Below are positions 1 to 21,480 of a stretch of 64,000 nucleotides of DNA, piece by piece. Source of the DNA: Atrichornis clamosus. Its lineage: Eukaryota > Chordata > Aves > Passeriformes > Menuridae. Positions within the stretch are counted from its first letter, which is position 1; each line of letters starts with the position of its first letter. The position numbers were made by a program, and so were the translations under genes. The notes under the pieces were generated by a model. It searched no databases. It was not told where the DNA came from and saw only the letters and a list, made by a program, of their open reading frames with translations. Location of the stretch: positions 35,904-99,903 of the forward strand of contig WBMZ01010893.1 of the NCBI GenBank assembly GCA_013400975.1, written 5' to 3'.

Positions 1-89
1 CTGAATCCCTTGGGTACACTGAGAGTTCTCCTTCATCTGCCCTTGGTTTTGAGCAGAAGTTAAAATACATTCCTCAGAGATCCAGTTAA

Positions 90-13050
<12,961 letters not shown>

Positions 13051-13280
13051 CCCCGGCGTGCCTGCCTGTGCCCTCCCGCCCTCTGCAGCGCTGGATTCAT
13101 CCCCGTGTTCGCCATCCGTGTCGATCCATGTCAGAGCAACAGCACAAAGGGTTCCTGCAGGGATGCCGAGGGGACCTGGTGTCCAGAGGAGCAAACGTGG
13201 AGAGGGAGAGAGTCCCTCCTCTGCCTCCATCTGGAACCTGCCCCCTCCCGCTCCTTCCATGGACAATACTTAATTATGCA

Positions 13281-13300
13281 TCTCTCTCTCTCTCTCTCTT
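13281..13300. repeat. (TC)n microsatellite
   Basis: Uninterrupted tctctc run in the SLC25A22 3' untranslated region, read directly from the sequence. Confidence 0.85.
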
Positions 13301-13894
13301 TTTAATTTCCTGGTTTTTGGTTTTAAATTGTCATTCTTAAGGACACTGGTAAGCACAGACTGGGCCTGCAGACCCAGAAGTCTCCTCTCAGTCTTGGAGA
13401 GGAGGAGAGATGGGAAAGAAATAACTTGAACCCTCATCCACCCCAGTTTCCCTGTTTCTTCCTGGAGGTGCCAGCTGTCTGAGGAGAGGCTGGCGGGGCA
13501 AGTGTGTCCCCTCAGCACCTCCTTGGCTCTGCTGACCTCGGGTCAAGAGTGAATGCTGCACAAAGGGGGCTTATCTCATTGCTGCTGGAGGCAGGGGTGG
13601 GCAGAATGCTGGATCTGGCAAGTTCCTTGGGCTGGAAACCTTCACTCTTCCCTTCTCCCTTTTTAAAAACGAGTTGGACTTAAATGAATTGATTGTTACT
13701 ATTGATTTTGTAATTATTTTTGTTTTAGAGCAAAGGGATGTCCCTCCTAACTAGGTGTCACAGGCACATCCGGATGAGGTGCAGAAATAAGATATCTGCT
13801 CTGTAGGGAACATGTCTGTGGGATCACATGAATGTCCAAAGGTGCTTCCCTGCTTGGCTACAGGCAGGGAAGGGAGAGGAACTTGGGATCAAGT

Positions 13895-14045
13895 TATTTT
13901 TGTTTGGGGGTGTATTTTTGTTTTTTGTTGGTGGTGTTTTATTTGTTTGTTGCGGGGGAGGATTTCTTTTGTTTGTTTTTTGGTTTTGTTTTGTTTTGGG
14001 CTTGGGGTTTTTGTTTGGATTTTGTTGGGGTTTTTTTTATGCAGG
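13895..14045. repeat. T/G-rich low-complexity block
   Basis: Runs of gtttt and tttgg units with almost no A or C. Similar shorter blocks occur at 40660-40730 and 58790-58860. They produce spurious hydrophobic or Gln/Lys-rich open frames and are not coding. Confidence 0.7.
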
Positions 14046-15573
14046 GTTGTGGGGCGGGAAAACCAAACAAGAAGAAACCACTTACATTCCTTCAACCTGC
14101 CCACCCCCAGGGTGATAAAGAGGTGGCTGCAGGTGTAGATTAGCTGATCTAATTTTTTCCCAGCCTGACCCCAGGTGTGTGGAAGGAGGCACTGATTCCA
14201 CTTCTGGCACTGCCCAACCTCGGGGAGCTGCACTAGAAATACTGTGCCTGTGGGCTCACCCTGCCAGGTGAGAACACAAGGCCTGGTTGTGTTCTGATGT
14301 TTGCCTTGGGCGTGTTTGGAGCCAGCCGGCGTGGGAGAGGCGGAGGGTTCCTGCACCCTGAGCGAGGAGCTGTTTGTGTGTCCATTCCTGGTGGAGTCCT
14401 CTGCATCCCGAGAACATCCCGTTTGCTCCTGGGGTGGCGGTCGTTGGTGGGTGGCAGGGGGCAAATCCACGCTTAGAACCCACTCTGTCAAAGGGACACT
14501 GCCCCAGCTAATATCACTTGTTAGAGGAATTCCTCGTTCAGTACTCTCTTGGGCTGTGTAATTAATTCTAGTTTAAATGATCTTAAGTGTGAGATCTACC
14601 AACCCAGTGTGATCTTCGCCATTATTTATTCCATTTGGTGCAATCCACCCAACTTTGGTGTTGAAATTAAACTGGTTGAATTCACTTTTCATTCCTTCTT
14701 TTTGCTTTGTTCTCCAGGCACCTGCTTGGTGTTCGTGTTTCAAATGTGTATTTAAATTAATTTTTTAAAATCCTTGTTTTTAATGCTTCAAAGAAAACCA
14801 CCTCTGTTTCAACGTTCTTGGGTTAGGTTGTCATGAAGCTTGTATGTTGAGGGCCTTCTTCCTTGATGCGTCCTTTTTCTCTTCGAGACAGTTGTTCTGT
14901 GGCTGATTTATTACTTGTCACTTTGCATATGTGAATAATTTTCTTTTTTTTTTCTTTTAATGACTTCTCCATGTATCTGGGAGGGAATCTGTGCAAAGGT
15001 GATGATAGATGTCTGTGCTGTGTGTAGTGCTGTGATGCTGCTCTTGCTCTGGATTTCCCTTGGGTGGATTAAAAGAGAAAGATTTGTTTTATTTTTCTTC
15101 TTTAAGGTGCCCCATTCCTTGCTGCTTTCTGATTTACAGGGAGGGTCCCCAAAAGAGAATTTGCTGATAGAAGGAGTGGGGTTTCAGTTTGCCCTTCTGC
15201 CTACAAGGATTGTCCCCTGAAAATGGGTGACTTGTGGCTGTAGGGATGTGTGTGGGGTGCAAGTTTGTATCGTGGGGTTAAGTTCAGAGGAAGATTGGTG
15301 CAGTGAAGGGCTGAGGTTCAGGGAAATCTCTCCTTGTCCTTTGGGATGCTATTTAAAACTTCTTTGTAATACTGACTCTCCCTCCTGAAATCTTAAGCTC
15401 TTCCACCGTGTTGGAGCTGGTGACCTAAATGAGGCTGATTTTTAGCTTCTTGGACATGTCCCTGAGTCAGCAGGACCTGGAGAGGTGGCAGGGGATAGTG
15501 GCTGTGGCTGCACAGGACAGGCACACACCCCCCTCCTCCCCACCCCCCCGGCAGGCAGGGTCCTGCTTGCAAA

Positions 15574-15579
15574 AATAAA
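15574..15579 (+). terminator. SLC25A22: candidate SLC25A22 poly(A) signal
   Basis: First canonical AATAAA downstream of the stop codon, followed by two more within 100 bases. It lies upstream of the minisatellite that precedes IRF7. An earlier ATTAAA at 14666 is an alternative. Confidence 0.4.
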
Positions 15580-15854
15580 AAGTTTAAAATGGGAGAATTC
15601 CCATCAACTTAATTAATCACCTATTAACTGAAACCGCTCTGCATTGATTGCGGTATTGAGAAATAAAAGTAAATAAACACACCTCTGCTCGCCTACCTGG
15701 TCCTTCTGGCATAGTGTCCATGTCAGCCTTGTCCCTTGCTCCTGCTCTGATCCCGGCTCCTGTGACTCCTCTTTGGGTTTCATGGTGTTCACTGCCCTTA
15801 AATACATTTTGCTGGGGCTGCCGTATGCCTGGGTTCAGGTGCGAGGGTCACTTA

Positions 15855-16670
15855 TGGCTTGTGGAATTTCCTGGAACAAAAGGATGGAATTTCCTGGGGG
15901 AAAATTCCTACAAAGCTAAGGGAAAACCCCTGGCAACCAGTAGGGGAATTCCTGGAACAAAAAGGGAAACCATCATAGACAGTTAAATATCCTGGATGAC
16001 AAAAGGGGAAATTTTTTGCAAGACCATGTCGAATTTCCATGAGAGCACTAAGAGCAAGTCCTTGAAAGAAAAGGGGGAAATATTCTGGGAATTTATTGAG
16101 AGCAATGTGGGAACTTCCTAACAGGATATAGCGGGGATAGTCTAGAAATAACAGGAGGGAAATTCCCAGAAAGCAAGGAGGAAATTTCATCAAATACCAG
16201 GGACATTCCTCAAAAGCAAAGTGAAGATGTTTAAGAAAGTAACTGTGATAATTCCTAGAGGGGAAATTTCCCAGAATGCAAAGCAGGAATTGGTGGAAAG
16301 CAAAAGGGGAATTGCCTTGAGAGGAAGAATGGCATTTCTTGGGCAATAATTTCTTGCTTCCCAGGGAGTAACAGTCATGGGGAAATTTCCCAGGAAAGCA
16401 ATGGAGGTCCTCTAAGTAGAGGGAAAAATCCTAGAAAGCAATGGAGGATGCTAGATAGCAACAAAGACATTTCCCAGGAAGCAAGGAGGAAGTAGCCTAC
16501 AAAATGACTGGGAAATTTCCTGGAAAGCAATGGGGGATTTTTTACGAAGGAAGCGGTAAATTTCCTGTAAAACAAAAGGCAATGTTCTGAAAAACCATGC
16601 AGAGTGCCTAGTAGGCAGTAGGGAGAAGTTCCTGGAAAGAAGAAATATCCTCAAAACCAAGCAGCATGGG
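15855..16670. repeat. degenerate 22-24 bp minisatellite upstream of IRF7
   Basis: About 800 bp of imperfect tandem units close to gAAATTTCCTGGAAAGCAAtGG. The motif recurs every 21-24 bp, sometimes every second unit. The units carry TTCCTGGAA at 15868, 15949, 16517 and 16629, TTCCCAGGAA at 16387 and 16471, and NF-kB-like GGGAAATTCC or GGGAAATTTCC at 16157, 16261, 16379 and 16510. The array ends roughly 680 bp before the IRF7 start codon. A 164-codon minus-strand open frame across it simply reflects the repeat. Confidence 0.85.
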
Positions 16671-16999
16671 GGAAAGAGGTGGCAGCCCTTTGCTTCAGCC
16701 CTGCTGACCCCTCCGCCCTCCCTGGTCCTTGGGTAAGGAACTCGAAAAACATCTCAGGGTGTTTGGGTTGTTTTTAGTGCTCCCCGCAGAGCTCAAAGGG
16801 GCTCAGGGAAGAGCCGGGTGGGCGCTGGGGGTGCCCATGGGCTGCTTCGCCTCTGCTTCGGTGCCGAGCGCTGCCCCCAACCTTGGGCCTGCTTGGGTGG
16901 TTTGTGCTTTTTGACAGCATGGCCTTAGCGTGGAAGCCAAGGCAGCCGGGAGAAGGAGGATTAACATAAACAACTAAACAGGGCCCGGGGGGTTCCCAG

Positions 17000-17350
17000 C
17001 CCCGGAAAACCCCGGCAAGCCCCGGCGCGAGCGAGTGCGGCCGAGCCCCAGCGCTCCGGGTGCCCCAGGTTTAGGTCCGGTTTATTTATTTTAATTATTA
17101 ATAGTCTGGGCAGGGGGTTGCGCGGGGCTCCGCAGCAACGTCCCCCGGGGCCGGGCTGGAGCATCCCCCGGGCACTCCCGGGAGCGCCGGCACCGCCCCG
17201 CCGCGGGAGCGCCGGCACTTTCGGAAGAGACACGTGATTTCCAGGAAAACAGGAGTGGGCGGACAGAGGAGCGGGCAGGAGGCGGCCGCCCGCCGCGCCG
17301 AGTTTTCCGAGCGACACGGCCCGGCACGGCAGCTCTGCGGACCCGGCACC
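17000..17350 (+). promoter_or_regulatory. IRF7: IRF7 promoter / CpG-rich 5' region
   Basis: A CG-dense stretch before the ATG with no clear TATA box at a normal distance. It holds an E-box (CACGTG, 17231-17236), a GAS-like palindrome TTCCAGGAA (17239-17247) and an Ets-like CGGAAG just upstream. I find no canonical ISRE (GAAANNGAAA); the nearest is a single IRF half site (cactttcg) at about 17216. The transcription start is not determined. Confidence 0.55.
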
Positions 17351-20300
17351 ATGGCAGCGCTGGAGAAGGAGGGGTAAGCGCAGCCCAGCACCCCCGGCCC
17401 TCCCCAGGTCGTCGTCCCCGGGTGGCCCCGGTCCCCCCGGTGACGGCCCCGCGCCCGCAGGGAAGCCCAGAAGTTGCGGTTTGGGCCGTGGCTGCTGAAC
17501 GCCATCAGCAGCGGGAGCTACCGGGGGCTGTGCTGGATCGATCCCGACCGCACCATCTTCCGTGTCCCCTGGAAGCACAACGCCAGGAAGGACATCACCA
17601 GCAGTGACCTGGAGGTCTTCAAGGTGGGTGGGATGAGGGTCAGCAGCAGCAACCTCAGGATCTTCAAGGTGGGCACGGTGGGGGTCATTAGCAGCAACCT
17701 CAGGGTCTTCAGGGTGGGTGGAATGGGGTTGATCTGCAGTGTTGTCAAGGTCTTCAAGGTAGGAGGGTTGGAGTGACCAGCAGCACCCTCAGGGTCTTCA
17801 AATGGGCTGGGATAGGATGGTGACCAGCAGAAAGTTGAGGTCTTCAGGGTGGGTGGGATGTGGGATCTGGGAAGGTGTGGGAAGACCAGTCACGGCTGAA
17901 ACCTCTATGCTCATGGAGCCAGGGACCCCATGCTCACCCCCCTGCACCCCCAGGCCTGGGCAAAGGTCAGTGGCCGGTATGAAGAAGGCTCCGAGGACCC
18001 GGCCAAGTGGAAGACCAACTTCCGCTGTGCCTTGAGCAGTACCCACATGTTCAAGCTGGAGGCGGACAATTCCAAGCGTGGTGATGACCCACACAAGGTC
18101 TTCTCCATTGTGCCAGGTGAGCCTCGACCCACGCAGGAGCTGTGTTGGATGGTGTGGGCGATCTCAGGATCCCCACTCCTGGTGCTCTCCTTTCAGCCAC
18201 CCTCCAGCACAGCAAGGAGGGAGATTCCAGCATACCTAACCCTGTGGTGGACCAGCAGCCAGCACAGCAGCAGCTGCAGGTAGCTGGATGGGCACAGCAG
18301 GCTAGGGGGGTCCCCACTGCCGTTCCTCAGGCATTGCTCCTCCACATGGTAGGGGTGCTCCCAAGCTGCAGCCCAGCACCTGCCAAAATGTGGGCTGGGG
18401 AGGGCTGGGTGCCCAGCAACCACAGTGGTAAGATGCCATTCCCCTTCCCTTCACAGCTGGAGCTTGACCCCCAAGACACGGCCTCAGCAATGGCTCCCCC
18501 AGGTAAGCACTAGTCCCACAATCTTTTTTAAGGGGGAAACCCTGCTAGGCTCAGCTGGGGCTGATTTTGCGGCTGTGAGACATCCCACCTGCTGTGCTCT
18601 CCCTTAGGAAGCACCGACCCTGCACGGCCCCCGACTCTGGAGGAGATGCTGCAGCAGTGCGACATCTCCCCCCGTGACCTTGGCGCTCTGACCACGTCCT
18701 GGGTGCTCACAGGTGAGACCAGCCCTGCTCACAGGGTGCAGAGTGAGTGGCCCTCTGGGTGGGTGAGCCCAGCACCTTCTCACTGGCAGTTTCCCTGCAG
18801 GGGACACCCCCCAGCAGGACATTGTGCTCCAGCCTCACCAGGACACCCTGCTCCAGCCTTACGCAGAGCCCAGCCAAAACAGCTGCTTCACTCCCACGGC
18901 ATTTCCACAATGGGTGCCCACGGTGGAGCAGCCCACCTTGAGTACCTACCACGCCCAGGGCCTCATGCCGCCAGAGGAGATAGGTGGGTGCTGTGGGGCA
19001 GGATCCAGCCCTGGGTATGGGAATGCCATAACGGGGTGGCAAGAGGCCAGGGTGCTGCCATGTGCACCCCATGCCAAAGCAGCCCCCACCCTGCTGCATC
19101 CCGAATCGTGACACCGATGCTGCTCATCTCCCGCTGCAGGGGCCGTGCCACCGCCGTGCCACCTGACGGAGGGCGCAGTCCCCATGCAGTCCCCAGGGGA
19201 GGCGACGTTCCTTGTCCCCACCACCAGACCTGTGCCACAGCCTGTGCTGATTGATAACACAGGTGAGGGTTATTAATAGCTATAAATTATTATTATTATA
19301 ATTATTAACAGTATACATGCTTGGGGGTGCTTTGGAGAGGGGCAGCCTTTCGGTTTGGGGGATGCGGCACCTGATCACTGCCTGGTGCAGATGGCCTCGT
19401 GTCCTTCCTGGATGTCACCATCTACTACCGAGGAAAGGAGTTCCACCGGGAGGTGGTTGAGAGCAGCCACTGCCTGCTGACGTACCAGCTCCCCAACCTG
19501 CTGGAGGCCCCGTGCCCCTGGCACGTGGTGCAGTTCCCCAGCCCCACCAGAGTGGTCGACAGCAAACAGCGGCGCATCACTGAGGACCTGCTGGGTGTTG
19601 TGGGGCTGCAGCTGGAGCAACGCGCCTACAAGGTCTTTGCCACCCGCCGGGAGAAGTGCAAGGTGTTCTGGGCCCTGTCCCAGCAGCTCGAGGGGGTCGA
19701 GGACCCCCCACCCAACCTGCTCTGCCGGAACCAGGAAACCCCCATCTTTGACTTCAATGAGTTTTGCACAGGTGGGTAGAGGTGTCACGTCGCTCCCCGT
19801 GTGTTGTTTCCTCCCCATACTGGTTTTGGGGCTCACGGGAGCCAGCTCCAGGGTGTTACAAGCACCCAAACCCTCCCAGCCCCTCTGTTTCCCCAGGCCC
19901 AAAACTGAGCCCTGTTTTCCCTTGCAGAGCTAAGGGACTTTCGCAATGGCCAAAGGCGGCGATCCCCTGACTTCACCATCTACCTCTGCTTTGGGCAAGC
20001 TTTCTCCAAGGCCAAGCCTAAGGAGTCCAAGCTCATCCTTGTCAAGGTGAGGAGCCAACACCCACCACTGTCCCACTGCTGTCCAGGGAAGGGGAAAAAC
20101 TCATGAGGGCCAGGGGAACTGGGACTCTGGATACCTGAGGAGGAGGGTCCTTGAGGTCGGTGGGAGATGGAAGGTCTGGGTGCCTGAGGAGGGACCCTTG
20201 GAGACTGGGGCAGATGGGATCCTGGGTGCCCAGGGCTGGGGACTCGGGTGATGGAGGGGTGGTGTAGGTTCCTCAGGATCTGGGCAGGGGGAGCTCCAGG

Positions 20301-20880
20301 GACCAGGGAAAGTGAGTGCCTGGGTACACAAGGAGGGAAACCCTTGTGGGAATCTGGGAGCCCTCGGGATTTGGGGCAGATGGACATCTGGATACCCAAG
20401 GAGGGGGTACACTGGGGGACTGAGAGAGTTGAGGAAACTGAGTAATAGGGGAGGGGGACCCTTGGAGACTGTAGGGGATGCATGACTAGGGAAGGGACCC
20501 TTGGGGACCAGGGGAAACATGGGACAAGGATGGGCAGTAGCATGAGTCAGAGGACACTTGGGGTCTGGGCGGGATGGTGTGGAAGGCAGCTGCCAGGGAT
20601 GGGGATCCTCAGGCATTAGGCGAGAGAAAGGGTGCCCCAGACACATCCTCCCTCCACTCCAGGAGGACAGAGCTGTGCAGGATGTTGCAGCTGCCCTTAA
20701 CTCTGCCCATAACCCCGACGTTTTGCACTGCAGCTGGTGCCCACGTTGTGTGAGTACTGCTACGAGCAGGTGCTGCGGGAGGGAGCCTCCTCCCTCGACA
20801 GCCACACCACCAGCCTGCAGCTGTCGGACTCCTTCAGCCTCTTCGAGCTCATCGAGCAGTACAACATGCAGCTGGACTGA
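17351..20880 (+). CDS. IRF7: IRF7, interferon regulatory factor 7
   Basis: Transcription factor activated by TBK1/IKK phosphorylation downstream of MAVS, STING and TLRs; it induces type I interferon. Eleven coding exons join in phase: 17351-17373, 17461-17623, 17954-18116, 18197-18279, 18457-18502, 18608-18712, 18801-18983, 19140-19262, 19391-19771, 19928-20046, 20734-20880 (TGA), giving 511 residues. The start ACCATGG is a good Kozak context. Residues 9-116 are the IRF DNA-binding domain with the five-tryptophan repeat (W18, W33, W45, W64, W81). Residues about 117-296 are a Pro/Gln-rich linker. From about 297 comes the IRF association domain (DGLVSFLDVTIYYRGKEF). The Ser-rich tail ending LFELIEQYNMQLD is the expected phosphorylation region. 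Birds are reported to lack IRF3, and older avian literature called this gene IRF3. IRF3-like alternatives are less likely given the synteny with PHRF1. Confidence 0.95.
17461..17623 (+). CDS. IRF7: IRF7 exon 2: first half of DNA-binding domain
   Basis: Encodes residues 9-62, with W18, W33 and W45 and the VPWKHNARKD core. It ends EVFK in phase 0 with donor gtgggt. The last 25 bases of this exon plus the donor are the founder unit of the 45-bp array that follows in the intron. Confidence 0.93.
17599..17868 (+). repeat. IRF7: 45-bp tandem array duplicating the IRF7 exon 2 splice donor
   Basis: Six copies start at 17599, 17644, 17689, 17734, 17778 and 17825. Copy 1 is the real end of exon 2 plus the first 20 intron bases. 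Each copy repeats cagcag...ctc/gaggtcttcaag followed by gtggg. Donor-like GT is kept after 17668, 17713, 17758 and 17848, and lost in copy 5. Because the unit is 45 bp, use of the donors in copies 2-4 keeps frame and stays open, adding 15, 30 or 45 residues. Confidence 0.9.
17954..18116 (+). CDS. IRF7: IRF7 exon 3: second half of DNA-binding domain
   Basis: Encodes residues 63-116: AWAKVSGRYEEG, then W81 in AKWKTNFRCAL (recognition helix region), then DPHKVF. The AWAKV and WKTNFRCAL blocks are hallmarks of IRF proteins. Confidence 0.93.
18815..18862 (+). repeat. IRF7: 24-bp coding tandem duplication in IRF7 linker
   Basis: Two adjacent 24-base units inside exon 7 encode QDIVLQPH and QDTLLQPY. 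The reading frame is kept. This is another local tandem duplication in the same gene. Confidence 0.85.
19391..20880 (+). CDS. IRF7: IRF7 exons 9-11: IRF association domain and phospho-tail
   Basis: Exon 9 (19391-19771) encodes the core beta-sandwich of the SMAD/FHA-like domain, including YYRGKEFHREVV, PCPWHVVQFPSP and CKVFWALSQQLE. Exon 10 (19928-20046) holds SPDFTIYLCFGQAFSKAKPK, typical of IRF3/5/7. Exon 11 (20734-20880) holds LVPTLCEYCYEQVL and the Ser/Thr cluster DSHTTSLQLSDSFSLFEL, where activating phosphorylation is expected. Confidence 0.92.
20105..20545. repeat. IRF7: degenerate ~46-bp minisatellite in the last IRF7 intron
   Basis: G-rich imperfect repeats near gaggagggacccttggagactggggcagatgg...ctgggtgcct fill most of intron 10. 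Some units are partial. The array lacks stops on the minus strand, which creates a 305-codon antisense frame that I reject as a gene. Confidence 0.75.
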
Positions 20881-21092
20881 CGCCACCCGCCCCGCTCCCC
20901 ACGGCCCCTGGCACAGGCAGCAGGACCACGGGGCAGCGCAGGCCGTGCAAACCAGCACCCCCCAACCCAAGGACAGCTTCACTGACCAGTCCTGGAGTTC
21001 ACATGTTGCTTTTCCCATCTGTCAGCTGCTAGTTTGTGTTTTTGTGGAGTGTGGTGATTTACAGATTTATTTTCTTAATTTTTTCAAGTTTA

Positions 21093-21098
21093 AATATA
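21093..21098 (+). terminator. IRF7: possible IRF7 poly(A) signal (AATATA variant)
   Basis: No AATAAA or ATTAAA is visible on the plus strand between the IRF7 stop and 21480. AATATA, about 210 bp after the stop, is a rare functional variant and the best candidate I can see. Confidence 0.3.
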
Positions 21099-21333
21099 TA
21101 CGTGTAGAAACGTAGTTCCCTCATGCTGGTGTTGCCTAGACATCTGCTCCTATTGTCAGTCTGAAATCTTTGCCACCCCTCTGAACCCCCAAAACCATGC
21201 CCAGCCTTGTCTCAGCAAAGTCCCTGCTGGCAGTGGCGGGCTGGTATCAGAGCACTTATCAGCACCTTCTTTCCCTTTAGTCTGAGAGAATGAGGTGACT
21301 TCCCATGCATGAAGGGATGCATTTATCAATGCA

Positions 21334-21339
21334 TTTATT
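21334..21339 (-). terminator. poly(A) signal of the ROCO gene
   Basis: TTTATT on the plus strand reads AATAAA on the minus strand, about 140 bases after the ROCO stop codon at 21481-21483. This places the ROCO and IRF7 transcript ends roughly 200 bases apart, tail to tail. Confidence 0.6.
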
Positions 21340-21480
21340 TTCATGCATTAATGCTGCAAACATGACTTGCAAGCAGAGTGTGTTGAGGACAGCTTGACTT
21401 TGACTAAACAAAAGTAATTCTTTGGCCAGCGCTGTCCTGGAGTTACTCACTGGAGATGTTCTGGAAAAATAAGGCAGTAA

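Larger units (their letters stand above)
13051..15580 (+). other. SLC25A22: probable SLC25A22 3' untranslated region
   Basis: This stretch follows the TAG stop and holds no supported gene. It contains a (tc)n run at 13281-13300 and a T/G-rich low-complexity block at 13895-14045. Candidate poly(A) signals are ATTAAA at 14666-14671 and AATAAA at 15574-15579, with further AATAAA copies at 15662 and 15672. Which one is used cannot be told from sequence. Confidence 0.5.

Noticed and set aside
13889..14491. 200-codon minus-strand open frame
   Set aside because: Low-complexity Lys/Gln/Thr run produced by the T/G-rich block; no family resemblance.
15852..16346. 164-codon minus-strand open frame (Phe/Pro/Ser-rich)
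   Set aside because: It coincides with the tandem minisatellite; the pseudo-periodic peptide is just the translated repeat.
18646..19254. 202-codon plus-strand open frame
   Set aside because: It overlaps IRF7 exons 6-8 in another frame and reads through their introns; a shadow frame.
20101..21018. 305-codon minus-strand open frame across the end of IRF7
   Set aside because: It runs through the G-rich minisatellite of the last intron and antisense of the last exon. It is Pro/Ser-rich without family features and is explained by the repeat.
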